Both the position numbers and the translations under genes were made by a program. This document shows positions 15,362 to 24,067 of a DNA stretch of 49,896 nt, piece by piece (positions within the stretch are counted from its first letter, which is position 1; each line of letters opens with the position of its first letter). The stretch comes from an uncultured Eubacteriales bacterium (GTDB lineage: Bacteria; Bacillota; Clostridia; Oscillospirales; Acutalibacteraceae), in NCBI GenBank assembly GCA_900315255.1, contig OMYH01000003.1, positions 1-49,896 of the forward strand. The letters are read 5' to 3'. Below the pieces are notes generated by a model. It saw only the letters and a list, made by a program, of their open reading frames with translations, was not told the origin of the DNA and searched no databases.

Positions 15362-15374
15362 GGATCATTGATCC
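15362..15374. promoter_or_regulatory. Short perfect palindrome upstream of the flavin reductase promoter
   Basis: GGATCA-T-TGATCC is a 6-bp perfect inverted repeat around one base, about 23 bases upstream of the -35 box. A possible activator or repressor site; nothing more can be said. Confidence 0.3.
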
Positions 15375-15396
15375 TCAAAAAGCGTATCTTCCCGTC

Positions 15397-15425
15397 TTTA
15401 CAATCGCACATATTTATAGTATAAT
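15397..15425 (+). promoter_or_regulatory. Sigma-A promoter of the flavin reductase operon
   Basis: TTTACA (15397-15402), 17-base spacer, TATAAT (15420-15425). The ATG is about 78 bases downstream. Confidence 0.75.
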
Positions 15426-15502
15426 AAATTTCAAAGATTTTTTCAAGTTATTTGTGTATTTTTTTGTATTTTAATAAGATTTTTTTAGAAGGAGTTTTTA
15501 CT

Positions 15503-16003
15503 ATGTTGAAAGAGATCAACCATTCAGAGCTTAACGAAAATATGTTCAATGTTATCGGCAGAAACTGGATGCTGCTGACTGCGGGAAACGAAGAGAAGCT
15601 CAACACCATGACGATCAGCTGGGGCGGCACGGGCATTCTCTGGAACAAACCCGTTGCTTTTTTATTTGTACGTCCGCAGAGGTATACAAAAGAATTTATA
15701 GACAACGGCAAATACTTCACTATGTCGGGATATTCCGACGAAATGCGCCCGGCAATGAAATTCTGCGGAAGGAATTCGGGCAGGGATATCGACAAGATTA
15801 AGGAAACGGGTCTGATCCCCGTATTTGAAGAGAAGGCGCCTTACTTCAAGCAGGCTAAGCTTGTTCTTGTGTGCCGTAAGCTGTACGCACAGGAGCTGTC
15901 GGAGAACTGCATTATAGATGACAACCTGCTCGAATATTACAGCAGCAATGATTATCACACAATGTACGTAGCCGAAATAGTAAAGGTGCTTGTAGATGAA
16001 TAA
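15503..16003 (+). CDS. Flavin reductase family protein (FMN-binding split barrel)
   Basis: 166 residues. The N-terminal part (NWMLLTAGNEEKLNTMTISWGGTGILWNKP then VRPQRYTKEFI) matches the flavin-reductase-like FMN-binding split-barrel family, in which the N-terminal TMTISWG and the FVRPQRY strands contact FMN. Related proteins reduce flavin with NAD(P)H or act as FMN-dependent reductases in anaerobes. Cytoplasmic. AGAAGGAG precedes ATG 15503; the frame extends upstream to 15452 but without a ribosome site. Its last codons overlap the next gene by eight bases, so the two are translationally coupled. Actual electron acceptor unknown. Confidence 0.85.
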   Translation: MLKEINHSELNENMFNVIGRNWMLLTAGNEEKLNTMTISWGGTGILWNKPVAFLFVRPQRYTKEFIDNGKYFTMSGYSDEMRPAMKFCGRNSGRDIDKIKETGLIPVFEEKAPYFKQAKLVLVCRKLYAQELSENCIIDDNLLEYYSSNDYHTMYVAEIVKVLVDE

Positions 16004-16736
16004 CAAAGGCTGCGCCGTCGTTACGGGAGCGTCCAGGGGTATAGGCGCGGCGATAGCAAAAGCACTTGCAAAGGACGGGTACGGTATTATAGTAAACTAT
16101 TCAAATTCCGGAAGCTGCGCTGAAGATGTCCTGCATTCAATAATAGATAACGGCGGCGAAGGCTGCATATACAAATGCGACGTAAGCGCACCCGCTCAGG
16201 TAAACGATATGATCAATTATGCATCACGCACCTACGGCAGAGTTGATGTTCTTGTAAACAATGCGGGAATATCTCAGCAGATGCTGTTCACCGATATTAC
16301 CGACGACGACTGGAACAAAATGGTCGCTGTCAACCTTAGCGGTGTGTTCAACTGCTGCAGGAGCGTTTTGCCCGACATGATAAGGCGCAAAAGCGGCAGG
16401 ATCATCAACATTTCGTCCGTATGGGGTGTGTACGGTGCTTCATGCGAGGTGCATTACTCGGCAGTCAAGGCAGGCGTAATAGGACTTACAAAAGCGCTTG
16501 CAAAAGAGGTCGCACCCTCGGGAATAACCGTAAATGCCGTAGCGCCCGGGTGCATACTCACGGATATGCTGACAGGCGAGTTTGACAGCGAAACCATAGC
16601 CTCTCTTGCGAAAGACACTCCGCTCGGGCGGCTCGGCACACCCGAAGATATTGCAAGGGCTGTGTCATTTCTTGCGTCCGAAAACGCAGGTTTCATCACG
16701 GGGCAGATCCTCGGTGTAGACGGGGGGTTCTGCTGA
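15996..16736 (+). CDS. Short-chain dehydrogenase/reductase, FabG-like
   Basis: 246 residues, the standard length for classical SDRs. TGASRGIGAAIAKAL is the NAD(P)-binding glycine motif, NNAG follows at about 88-91, and the catalytic Ser...Tyr-x-x-x-Lys is NISSVWG ... HYSAVKAG. The C-terminal GQILGVDGGF is typical of FabG (3-oxoacyl-ACP reductase). It is not in a fatty-acid cluster but lies between a flavin reductase and an rRNA methyltransferase, so a specialised reductase is equally possible. Its ATG overlaps the preceding stop (ATGAATAA). Confidence 0.85.
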   Translation: MNNKGCAVVTGASRGIGAAIAKALAKDGYGIIVNYSNSGSCAEDVLHSIIDNGGEGCIYKCDVSAPAQVNDMINYASRTYGRVDVLVNNAGISQQMLFTDITDDDWNKMVAVNLSGVFNCCRSVLPDMIRRKSGRIINISSVWGVYGASCEVHYSAVKAGVIGLTKALAKEVAPSGITVNAVAPGCILTDMLTGEFDSETIASLAKDTPLGRLGTPEDIARAVSFLASENAGFITGQILGVDGGFC

Positions 16737-16737
16737 T

Positions 16738-17550
16738 ATGGATAGATTCGTCTGCCCTGTATGCAAGCTGCCGCTTACCCTTTGTGACAACGCCTATAAA
16801 TGCGGAAACCGCCACTCATATGACCTATCGAAACACGGTTATGTCAATCTGCTGATGTCGCAGAAATCATCTAAAAAGCGTCACGGCGACGACAAGCTGA
16901 TGATCCGCTCACGACAGGAGTTTCTGAACAAGGGCAGCTACAAGCCTTTGCTCGACTGTATAACAAATATCGTATCGGAAAAAGCAACCGGTCACAGCAT
17001 TGCCGTACTTGATGCGGGATGCGGCGACTGCTACTATTCGTCACACATAAAAGACAATGTGCCTTCGTGCGATATGTACGGCATTGATATTTCAAAGGAC
17101 GCATTGATCTTTGCTCACAAACGCAATAAGGATATCACGCTTGCTGCGGCAGGGTGCAGCAAGCTGCCGTTCGGCGACAATAACTTTGACGTTGTACTCA
17201 ACATATTCTCCCCCACCTGTGAAGACGAATATGCACGGGTACTTAAAGATGACGGTATCCTGATACGGGCTCTCCCCCTTGAAAATCATCTGCTGAACCT
17301 GAAAGCCGCAGTATATGATACACCATACAAAAATCATGCCGAGTCGCACAAGTTAAAGGGATTTTCGCTGCAGTCGCTTCACGAAATAAAATACAACATA
17401 CATCTTGATACAAACGAAGAAATAAAGTCATTATTTATGATGACTCCGTATTACTACAAAACATCACGAACCGACCAGGCCAAGCTTGACGGATTGACAG
17501 AGCTTGATACGCAGGCAGAGTTCGGTGTTGAGGTGTTTGAAAAAGCATAA
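16738..17550 (+). CDS. rlmA: 23S rRNA (guanine-N1)-methyltransferase, RlmA type
   Basis: 270 residues. An N-terminal zinc site (C6, C9, C22, H26 in the pattern CPVC...CGNRH) is followed by the family-specific SKHGYVNLLMSQ and GDDKLMIRSRQEFL segments, then a class I SAM-binding fold (VLDAGCGDCYYS at about 89). RlmA enzymes methylate N1 of G745 or G748 in helix 35 of 23S rRNA; the second type gives tylosin tolerance in some Gram-positives. Which nucleotide is modified here cannot be told. It starts one base after the SDR stop and is the last gene of the operon before a strong terminator. Confidence 0.85.
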   Translation: MDRFVCPVCKLPLTLCDNAYKCGNRHSYDLSKHGYVNLLMSQKSSKKRHGDDKLMIRSRQEFLNKGSYKPLLDCITNIVSEKATGHSIAVLDAGCGDCYYSSHIKDNVPSCDMYGIDISKDALIFAHKRNKDITLAAAGCSKLPFGDNNFDVVLNIFSPTCEDEYARVLKDDGILIRALPLENHLLNLKAAVYDTPYKNHAESHKLKGFSLQSLHEIKYNIHLDTNEEIKSLFMMTPYYYKTSRTDQAKLDGLTELDTQAEFGVEVFEKA

Positions 17551-17551
17551 A

Positions 17552-17602
17552 AAACCTGAAGGGTGCTTATCTGCCGCAAGGACAGACGCACCCTTCAGGT
17601 TT
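17552..17602 (+). terminator. Terminator of the flavin reductase-SDR-rlmA operon
   Basis: A 15-bp perfect stem: AAACCTGAAGGGTGC (17552-17566) with GCACCCTTCAGGTTT (17588-17602), directly after the rlmA stop codon. Confidence 0.75.
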
Positions 17603-17982
17603 GTGTACATATCGAAAGAAAGAAGAACGCTAAATTAAAAACAGATTCACTCTGTACTTACAATATTTTGTATTATTATATAATTATATAATTATATTGT
17701 ATTAATTATGTTAATTCAAATATAGTATTATTTTTTTCTTCGGATAACATTATACATCATAATGCCAAATATGTCCAGTAATTTTTTTGTTCACAATTTG
17801 ATTTTTCGTGGCAACAAAGGTGGCAACACTATTTGCATATATTAACGAGAGGATACATATTGGTAACGAAATATTAATTAAAAAAATATAACTTATTTTC
17901 TCCTTTATAATTATATTCGTGCAAAATATAGTATAATAATACTTAATTTTTTAGTTTTATTGTTATTTTTTGAGGTTTATAT
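17603..17982. promoter_or_regulatory. AT-rich spacer upstream of the 485-aa HTH gene, with a tandem 9-bp repeat
   Basis: About 380 bases of very AT-rich DNA without a gene. It contains TATAATTATA-type runs (17670-17710), a direct repeat GTGGCAACA at 17808-17816 and 17820-17828 (12-bp period, about one helical turn), and a TATAAT about 45 bases before the start codon at 17983. The repeat is the only GC-containing island. It may be a regulator binding site, perhaps autoregulatory. Confidence 0.45.
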
Positions 17983-19440
17983 ATGAATTTTGCAGAATAT
18001 CTTACTAAATATCTTGCCGACAACAAGCTTTCGGTTTCACAGGCAGCCAAAAGAATAGGCATGGACAGAACTATCTTCTTTCGCTACACCACGGGCAGAC
18101 GCACTCCTCAGAGTGAAGAACAGGTTTCAGAAATAGCCGACAGACTTTGTATGACTGCCGAAGAAAAAGACGAACTGATCGACAAATATGACCGTCTTTC
18201 ATTGGGTGACGAGCTGGTATCGAGCTTTCATTATGTTAATCGTCTGATGAAAACGCTTTCCAATGCAGATACTTTCAACAGCCAGAGTCCGGCGTCTTTA
18301 ACAGCTAAGCTGAATCTAAGGAATTACAGTTTCGTTAAGGAATCATCATATCTCAACTCCCCGACGGCGATCGTCGAGTGTGCTTTTCACATTTTTCAGG
18401 CAGAAAAATCGCTTAACAAATCGGGCGGCATCAAACTGATAATGCAGCCGAACTACAAGCAGATCGAGGGTATGCTGACGCCTATTTTCAGCGACTCGGT
18501 GATACCCGTTGAGCAGATCATTTGTCTTGAAAAGACTATCGAAAAGGGTTATACGAATCTTGATCTTATAGAAGAACTGATCACTCCCATATTCTGTCTG
18601 AAAAACGTGAATGTGTATTATCATTACGATATCCTGAAAAGTCATCTGAACAGTGCAAATCTTCTCCCGAATATGATACTCACCGAAAGCTCTGCTTTGC
18701 TTTTCGATTTTGATATGCAGAATGGGTATTTCACGCAGGATAAGGAATTCATCAAGCTTCTTGACAATCGGTTCAAAGAGCTTAAGTCACAGTGTTCACC
18801 GTTCATCGATAAGGGATCCTACGCATATATCGTGCAGAAAAACAATATGGTCATTGAAACAAACAAGATAGAAACATTCTTCAATCAGCCTTGTATAGTG
18901 CCATGCCTCGGCAGAAAGATACTGGCTGATGTAATCATTAATTTCCCGATGAAGCAGTACCTCATAGATTCTCTGATCTCAATACACGGCGACTGGGACG
19001 GTATGGAACATATTCCTCCGACATCGTATGCTTTGTGCTGCTGCAGCTGGGAAGGGATAATCGAAGTGTTCCGAACAGGCATGATCGGAGAATTTCCCGA
19101 TGAGTTCTATATCCCCTTTACAAAAGAAATGAAGATCATGGTTCTCAAGAGAATGATATATCTGCACACAAACGATCTCCACCAATATCTTATCTTAAAA
19201 AGCGGGATCAATCTGTCAAATACGATCCAGATATACCGCAACGAAGAGAACCACTCCGTAACGCTCAGAAACGCCACGGCGGAAAATATTATACAGATAA
19301 ATATAGCCGAATCGTCTATATATAATTCCTTTAAAAACTACATTGATTACATTAATAAAAAGGGCTTGTGCAGCACGAAGGAAGAAACAACGGAGCTGCT
19401 GAAACGCATTCTCGATATGGTCATCAATGACAAGATATAA
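17983..19440 (+). CDS. XRE-type HTH protein with a long uncharacterised C-terminal region
   Basis: 485 residues. Residues about 1-65 are an XRE/Cro-like helix-turn-helix (LSVSQAAKRIGMDRTIFFRYTTGRRTP, then a second helix of the EQVSEIADRL type). Residues about 70-485 show no motif I recognise: no transmembrane segment, no TPR periodicity that I can be sure of, a central stretch of mixed alpha/beta character and a cysteine pair (ALCCCSW). The layout, a DNA-binding head with a large sensory body, suggests a regulator responding to a ligand or partner. No obvious target gene is adjacent apart from its own AT-rich upstream region. Start ATG 17983 lacks a strong Shine-Dalgarno (TTGAGGTTTATAT precedes it). 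Confidence 0.7.
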   Translation: MNFAEYLTKYLADNKLSVSQAAKRIGMDRTIFFRYTTGRRTPQSEEQVSEIADRLCMTAEEKDELIDKYDRLSLGDELVSSFHYVNRLMKTLSNADTFNSQSPASLTAKLNLRNYSFVKESSYLNSPTAIVECAFHIFQAEKSLNKSGGIKLIMQPNYKQIEGMLTPIFSDSVIPVEQIICLEKTIEKGYTNLDLIEELITPIFCLKNVNVYYHYDILKSHLNSANLLPNMILTESSALLFDFDMQNGYFTQDKEFIKLLDNRFKELKSQCSPFIDKGSYAYIVQKNNMVIETNKIETFFNQPCIVPCLGRKILADVIINFPMKQYLIDSLISIHGDWDGMEHIPPTSYALCCCSWEGIIEVFRTGMIGEFPDEFYIPFTKEMKIMVLKRMIYLHTNDLHQYLILKSGINLSNTIQIYRNEENHSVTLRNATAENIIQINIAESSIYNSFKNYIDYINKKGLCSTKEETTELLKRILDMVINDKI

Positions 19441-19443
19441 CAA

Positions 19444-19474
19444 AAAGCAGGGTACTGTGTAGGTATCCTGCTTT
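19444..19474. terminator. Terminator after the HTH gene
   Basis: AAAGCAGGGTAC (19444-19455) pairs with GTATCCTGCTTT (19463-19474), with one G-U. It lies between converging genes and may serve both. Confidence 0.65.
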
Positions 19475-19517
19475 ATACTGTCTTAAACTGTTTTTAAGCT
19501 TCACATTATGGTACGGT

Positions 19518-20681
19518 TTAGAAACCCGATATCTTATACAATCGGGGAACAGATTTTCCGTTCGATTCAGCGGTACATAAAACAAGCACCGTACCGTCAT
19601 TGAGTGAAAACAGGCGGTCAAGCGTCACCGTGCCTCTCACTCCGAACAGCTGCGACAGGCTGCCGCTTGTGCTTATACCTGCAAGGCTGCCGTCAAAGTT
19701 CCACAAGGAAAGAGTTCCGTGAGAGCAAGCCATATATCCGTTCGGAGTATCTGTGACGGACAGTATCCCCGTACCCGAGGTTTTATCGTCGGACAGCATG
19801 ATAAGCTCGCCGTCCATATCGAATATGCCAAGCTTTCTGGCATTGTTTTCTTGTGCAGCAGAGCCTGTGACAAAAACTTTTTCACCAACTATCTCAATGT
19901 TTGAGATCATATTGAAATCGCCCGTACGGGTCTTGTCGTCAAGCATATTTGTAAGCGTCCAGTTTTCGGTTTCGCCCTGCGAATATTTCAGGACGTTATC
20001 AGACTTTTTAGAATACACCAGACCGAAATCCATAGCATCGGACAAAGCCATCTTTCCGGAGATATCAGTTTCATAGATATTCCCGTCACCTGCAAGATAA
20101 GCCGCATTCAGATCATCTCCGCTCAGGTAAACAGTTCCGCTGCTGTCGGCGTCTATTTTCGTATAATCGGCAAAAAGGTTTGTTTCGCTTGTTTTTTCCG
20201 CCTGATCACCCGAGATGTAATACCCGTATAATTTATTCTTATCCATAATATACAGTGTATCTCCCGTCAATTCTCCGGTTATCCTATCGGTGGAAGCTGC
20301 GTTAAACCCGTTGTCCATCTCTATCGTTTCTGCTTGCAAAGTATACCCTGCAAGCTCGATCGCCTGCGGCTCGGTATCCTCGGGCTCGTCGTCGATCTCT
20401 GCTTCAATCAGCTCTGTGTCGGTCACGGTATCTTCGTCGGTTTGTGAGCTTCCGATCTCCGATGAAGAATTGCTCAAACTTGAAACGTCGGTCTGTGTGT
20501 CGGTTTCTGTGGGTCGTGCGATATCCGTCATGGTGGATTTTTCGGTATCGGTAGTGTGTCCGGTATTTGCACGGTCAAAAACATTATCGGTACTGTCGGG
20601 TGTTTTCTTTTTAGGGTCACAGGCAGTACAGGATATTCCGAGTGCTGCGGCAAGCAAAAAAGCCAGAATTTTCTTTTTCAT
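19518..20681 (-). CDS. Putative lipoprotein with a beta-propeller-like body
   Basis: 387 residues. A basic start (KKK), a hydrophobic core (ILAFLLAAALGI) and SCTAC form a signal peptide with a plausible, imperfect lipobox (cysteine 18 or 21). Residues about 22-105 are Ser/Thr/Asp/Glu-rich linker, typical of a surface spacer. The rest has repeating strand-like units (GDTLYIMDKNKLYGYYISGD, GTVYLSGDD, GNIYETDISGK, GELIMLSDD, GTLSLWNFDGSLAG) that resemble blades of a WD/PQQ-like propeller. I cannot name a family. AGGAGG lies four bases before the ATG. Divergent from the leucine-rich-repeat gene across 297 bases; both may form a surface-protein pair. Confidence 0.65.
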   Translation of the reverse strand: MKKKILAFLLAAALGISCTACDPKKKTPDSTDNVFDRANTGHTTDTEKSTMTDIARPTETDTQTDVSSLSNSSSEIGSSQTDEDTVTDTELIEAEIDDEPEDTEPQAIELAGYTLQAETIEMDNGFNAASTDRITGELTGDTLYIMDKNKLYGYYISGDQAEKTSETNLFADYTKIDADSSGTVYLSGDDLNAAYLAGDGNIYETDISGKMALSDAMDFGLVYSKKSDNVLKYSQGETENWTLTNMLDDKTRTGDFNMISNIEIVGEKVFVTGSAAQENNARKLGIFDMDGELIMLSDDKTSGTGILSVTDTPNGYMACSHGTLSLWNFDGSLAGISTSGSLSQLFGVRGTVTLDRLFSLNDGTVLVLCTAESNGKSVPRLYKISGF

Positions 20682-20913
20682 AGTGCCTCCTGTAATATTA
20701 ACTCATATTTGATTGGATTCATTAGTCATATTTTGCCCTTTGAAAACAGAATTATGCAAAAAGATTATTTCATAAATTTCAAAAAAGTGATTTTTTCAGA
20801 CCTTTTGCACCCAAATCACCAATAGTTTAAAAAATTCTTCCGTTTTCCACAGCTTCGATTATTTCAGGAATTCTGAATTTTTTTCCTTGTATGTAAATAA
20901 TTTGTTAAATAGA

Positions 20914-20942
20914 TTGAAGGTTATTCCGGATTATGATAAAAT
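20914..20942 (+). promoter_or_regulatory. Promoter of the leucine-rich repeat gene
   Basis: TTGAAG (20914-20919), 17-base spacer, TAAAAT (20937-20942), about 36 bases before the ATG, with AAGGAG in between. The rest of 20682-20978 is AT-rich and shows no other clear site. Confidence 0.6.
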
Positions 20943-20978
20943 TATAACCGTAAAATCTCATGAAAAAGGAGTTATATT

Positions 20979-22007
20979 ATGAGAAAAATTATATCTGTTA
21001 TTATGATCCCGATCTTTTTATGCATATTATTTTGCGGCTGCAATAATTCAATTCCTATTCTCTCTCACAATATCACAATAGGCGGAAAAACCTTCAGCTC
21101 CGATGCTGCCGAGATCGAGCTTCAGAACATCGAATCACCCGATATCGCCGCACTTGCGGAATGCACCGAGCTGTCACACCTCACATTATCTGACTGCGAA
21201 ATCTCGGATATAAGCGTGCTCGCCGAGCTGCCTTCACTGAAATCTCTTGACCTGAGCAATAACAATATCACCGATATTTCACCGCTGTCGAGTCTTACGG
21301 AGCTTTACTCCCTTTCCCTTTCGGGCAACAAAATCTCCGATATTTCTCCTATTTCGGGACTTACTTCTCTCGAAATTCTCGACATCGGCAAGAACCCGAT
21401 AACGGATATTACCGCCGTAACGAACATGACAAAGCTTGAAAGTCTGTATGCCGATGAAACGAAAATAACCGATATTTCTCCCCTTAAAAACACCGCAAAG
21501 CTTAAGAACCTCTACCTCAGCGGCAACAAACTCTCAGATATATCCCCGCTCGAGAATCACACCTTCCTGACCGTGCTCGACCTCTATTCGACAGGTATCT
21601 CCGATCTTGCCTCACTCAAAAACGAGTCCGCTTTGAAGGAGCTGTATATCGGGGGCAACGAGAAAATAAAGGATCTTTCACCGCTGAGCGATCTCGATCG
21701 CCTCGAGATCCTTTGTGCGGAAAACACGGCTGTTACAGATATTTCTCCTCTCGCTTCGATGAAAAAGCTCTCCGAGCTTACCCTAACGAACAACAGTATC
21801 ACCGACATCGCAGTTCTCAAAAACGTCAAAACTCTGAACCAGCTGAATATCGAGGGCGACTTTGAACTGACCCAGACTAACGTAGACACACTGTCAAAAG
21901 CCTTGCCCGACTGCAAGATCATACACTCCGAACTGAAAAATGACGAGGAAACAGATTCCGAAACCGATTCCGACAATGATAAAACCCTGTTGGCAAGCAG
22001 AACCTGA
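20979..22007 (+). CDS. Internalin-like leucine-rich repeat lipoprotein
   Basis: 342 residues. The signal peptide (RKIISVIMIPIFLCILF) ends in CGC, a possible lipidation site at C21. From about residue 65 there are about ten 22-residue repeats of the pattern L-x-x-L-x-L-x-x-N-x-I-x-D-I-x-x-L, such as LKSLDLSNNNITDISPLSSL, of the SDS22/internalin class, plus a partial eleventh. A short acidic tail (ETDSETDSDND) ends the protein; no LPxTG sorting signal is present. Such solenoids bind proteins or glycans outside the cell. The repeats differ enough from each other to be old. Terminated by the hairpin at 22135. Confidence 0.85.
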   Translation: MRKIISVIMIPIFLCILFCGCNNSIPILSHNITIGGKTFSSDAAEIELQNIESPDIAALAECTELSHLTLSDCEISDISVLAELPSLKSLDLSNNNITDISPLSSLTELYSLSLSGNKISDISPISGLTSLEILDIGKNPITDITAVTNMTKLESLYADETKITDISPLKNTAKLKNLYLSGNKLSDISPLENHTFLTVLDLYSTGISDLASLKNESALKELYIGGNEKIKDLSPLSDLDRLEILCAENTAVTDISPLASMKKLSELTLTNNSITDIAVLKNVKTLNQLNIEGDFELTQTNVDTLSKALPDCKIIHSELKNDEETDSETDSDNDKTLLASRT

Positions 22008-22085
22008 ATAATATTATTAACTAAATGTAAATAATATATAAACAAATTATTAAAGCGACATTTGTGGTACAATCATTGTGATATA

Positions 22086-22103
22086 CTTGTTTTAGTAAAC
22101 AAG
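22086..22103. repeat. Small perfect hairpin downstream of the LRR gene
   Basis: CTTGTTT-TAGT-AAACAAG, about 80 bases after the LRR stop in an AT-rich gap. Too weak to be a terminator; listed because it is the only structure in the gap besides the next entry. Confidence 0.3.
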
Positions 22104-22134
22104 CTTACTCCAATGATTACATAAAATACCCATG

Positions 22135-22176
22135 GTACTCCCCGAACAAACAGCGTTCGGGGAGTACAACTTTTTC
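22135..22176 (+). terminator. Strong terminator of the LRR gene
   Basis: A 13-bp perfect stem: GTACTCCCCGAAC (22135-22147) with GTTCGGGGAGTAC (22155-22167), followed by AACTTTTTCT. It abuts the stop of the converging hydrolase gene and may work both ways. Confidence 0.8.
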
Positions 22177-23105
22177 TATATTCTGTGTGAAAGCCATTTC
22201 AGTATATCCGCCTCAACCTCTCGGCGGTTTTTCTCATGCAAAAGCTCATGACGGCAGTCCTTATATATTTTTAAAGAAACATCTTTTGCGCCTGTGTTTT
22301 TTATTTTTTTATATACCTCCAGCACTCCCCTGCCGTGATCACCGACAGGATCTTTTTCTCCCGAAATGATAAGCGTTGGCAAATCCGTTCGGAAATTGTC
22401 ATACCACTGTTTGCTATTGCATTTTTCACTTAGCATTACAACGTCATTCATCGCCTTATAGTAAAATACAAAATTATAATATTTATCATTGGTATGCGCC
22501 CTTTGTACATCGGTATCGCTTGTAGTCCAGGCATAGGGGTTCTTGTCATCACGAAACTGCACATTACAAAAGTCAAAAAATATCTTTTGAACACGTTCGG
22601 GGCAATGTGATCGGGAATAAAGAGAGTCACCTGCTTTTGTGAGCGCAAGCCCCAACGCAGCCCCTTTCACATGACCGCCCGTACCGGATAATATAAGCCT
22701 ATCGCACATAGCGGGATACCGCTGAGCGTATATCCGCCCGATAAAGCTGCCCATGCTGTGCCCGAACAGCACATGGGGAATACCGCTGTAATCCGACAAA
22801 AATTCACAAGCGAACTTATGCGCATCCCGGATCAGCAGTTCATCGCCGTTTTTCTCCGCAAAGAATCCGAGAGCATTTGTACTGCCAGCTGTTTTCCCAT
22901 GACCAAGATGGTCATGAATTAAAGAAACGAATCCGTTTTGTGCAAGCAATGACATAAACTCATCATAAAGCTCCATGTGTTCGGACATTCCGTGTATTAT
23001 CTGTACAGTCCCCTTCGGTGTACCTATCGGAATATATATTTTCCCGTAAAGCGTATGAACATTATCATTTGAGTGGGTTTTCAGGTCAAGTGTTGTGTAT
23101 CTCAT
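22176..23105 (-). CDS. Alpha/beta hydrolase, monoacylglycerol-lipase-like
   Basis: 309 residues. The oxyanion-region motif IIHGMSEH (37-43) and the nucleophile elbow GHSMGS (Ser117) match the serine aminopeptidase/monoacylglycerol lipase (Hydrolase_4) family. GEKDPVGDHG carries the acid and DCRHELLHE the histidine of the triad. No signal peptide, so cytoplasmic; likely substrates are lysophospholipids, monoacylglycerols or similar esters. ATG 23105 overlaps the anti-sigma stop (ATGA), so it is translationally coupled as the third gene of the sigma-factor operon. A longer frame to 23267 lies inside the anti-sigma gene and is not credible. The context suggests membrane stress. Confidence 0.85.
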   Translation of the reverse strand: MRYTTLDLKTHSNDNVHTLYGKIYIPIGTPKGTVQIIHGMSEHMELYDEFMSLLAQNGFVSLIHDHLGHGKTAGSTNALGFFAEKNGDELLIRDAHKFACEFLSDYSGIPHVLFGHSMGSFIGRIYAQRYPAMCDRLILSGTGGHVKGAALGLALTKAGDSLYSRSHCPERVQKIFFDFCNVQFRDDKNPYAWTTSDTDVQRAHTNDKYYNFVFYYKAMNDVVMLSEKCNSKQWYDNFRTDLPTLIISGEKDPVGDHGRGVLEVYKKIKNTGAKDVSLKIYKDCRHELLHEKNRREVEADILKWLSHRI

Positions 23106-24067
23106 TTTTCCACCCTGTTCACTTTTCGTACTATTATCGCATATACTATTCCCGAAAATAAAAGTACAACACCTGCTGCCGTAAGGCCAAGCGCTATTAT
23201 CGTGTTTATGATATTTTCTTCGGAGAACATCAGGTAGCTTCCGTATGATATGATATTGTTTATCCACGGGTTTATTATCAGTATAAACAAACCTGTTATT
23301 GTCATAAGCGTACCTGTCTTTGTTATCAGATTAGTATGCATATACCTTATAGCAATAAACATCACCCACACAGTTATAGCCGGAACGGAGAAGATCATAA
23401 ATGCTGTTTTCATGTATTCTCCGCCGCCGATATATATTCCGATATATATTAATAAAGAGACAAGCAGCAGCGTTTCGGCGATGAAAACGACAAGTCCTTT
23501 GTTTCTCTTAAAGAACCCTTCTTTAACATACAACCCCAGAAGTATAGGTAGTATTACCGCAGTGAATCCCATTAATACGGACGTAGACGCAATAAAGAAC
23601 CATCTTCCGTGTGTATAAATACAGCAGACCGCAAGCAGCATGAGAAGCGATATCAGAGATGACAAAGAGGTGTAAAGCAGCTTTTTATCGGGTGCCATAA
23701 GCGGTACTACAATAAGCGACCCCGTAAGCAGCAGCGATGCAAGCACAATGTAAAACCAATCAAGCGCATGACCGACCGCAAGATTGACTATCAGACACGC
23801 AATAACAGGTATCATCAGAATGCTTGCTATAATACCGCCGACAATAAACGATCTTCTTGTTGTCTGCTTGAACGTATACTGCAGCACAGTTTCTTTCTCT
23901 TCGGTGATACTATTATCGTAATCCATATTTCTAAGCCTGTACAGAACATCTCTGCATTCGCTGCATTCGTAAATATGCTCCTCCACCAGCCTTGCACTCT
24001 CATCGCTGCTTATTCCGTCAACATACAGCGGCAGCAGATCTCTTATTACATCACAATTTATCTTCAT
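23102..24067 (-). CDS. Membrane anti-sigma factor with zinc-finger (zf-HC2) head
   Basis: About 321 residues. The N-terminal 60 residues match the anti-sigma zinc-binding domain: CDVIRDLLPLYVDGISSDES, then H-x3-C-x2-C (EHIYECSEC), which in the family clamps the cognate ECF sigma factor. About eight hydrophobic helices follow (from about residue 75 to the end), so it is an integral membrane sensor. ATG 24067 is favoured because AAAGGA lies about nine bases upstream; ATG 24073 is only three bases from it. The gene overlaps the end of the sigma gene and the start of the hydrolase. Inferred role: hold the sigma factor at the membrane until a signal arrives. Confidence 0.85.
   Translation of the reverse strand: MKINCDVIRDLLPLYVDGISSDESARLVEEHIYECSECRDVLYRLRNMDYDNSITEEKETVLQYTFKQTTRRSFIVGGIIASILMIPVIACLIVNLAVGHALDWFYIVLASLLLTGSLIVVPLMAPDKKLLYTSLSSLISLLMLLAVCCIYTHGRWFFIASTSVLMGFTAVILPILLGLYVKEGFFKRNKGLVVFIAETLLLVSLLIYIGIYIGGGEYMKTAFMIFSVPAITVWVMFIAIRYMHTNLITKTGTLMTITGLFILIINPWINNIISYGSYLMFSEENIINTIIALGLTAAGVVLLFSGIVYAIIVRKVNRVEK

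Noticed and set aside
23106-23267. 54-residue N-terminal extension of the hydrolase
   Set aside because: It lies wholly inside the anti-sigma gene in another frame; ATG 23105 overlaps the anti-sigma stop with a ribosome site.
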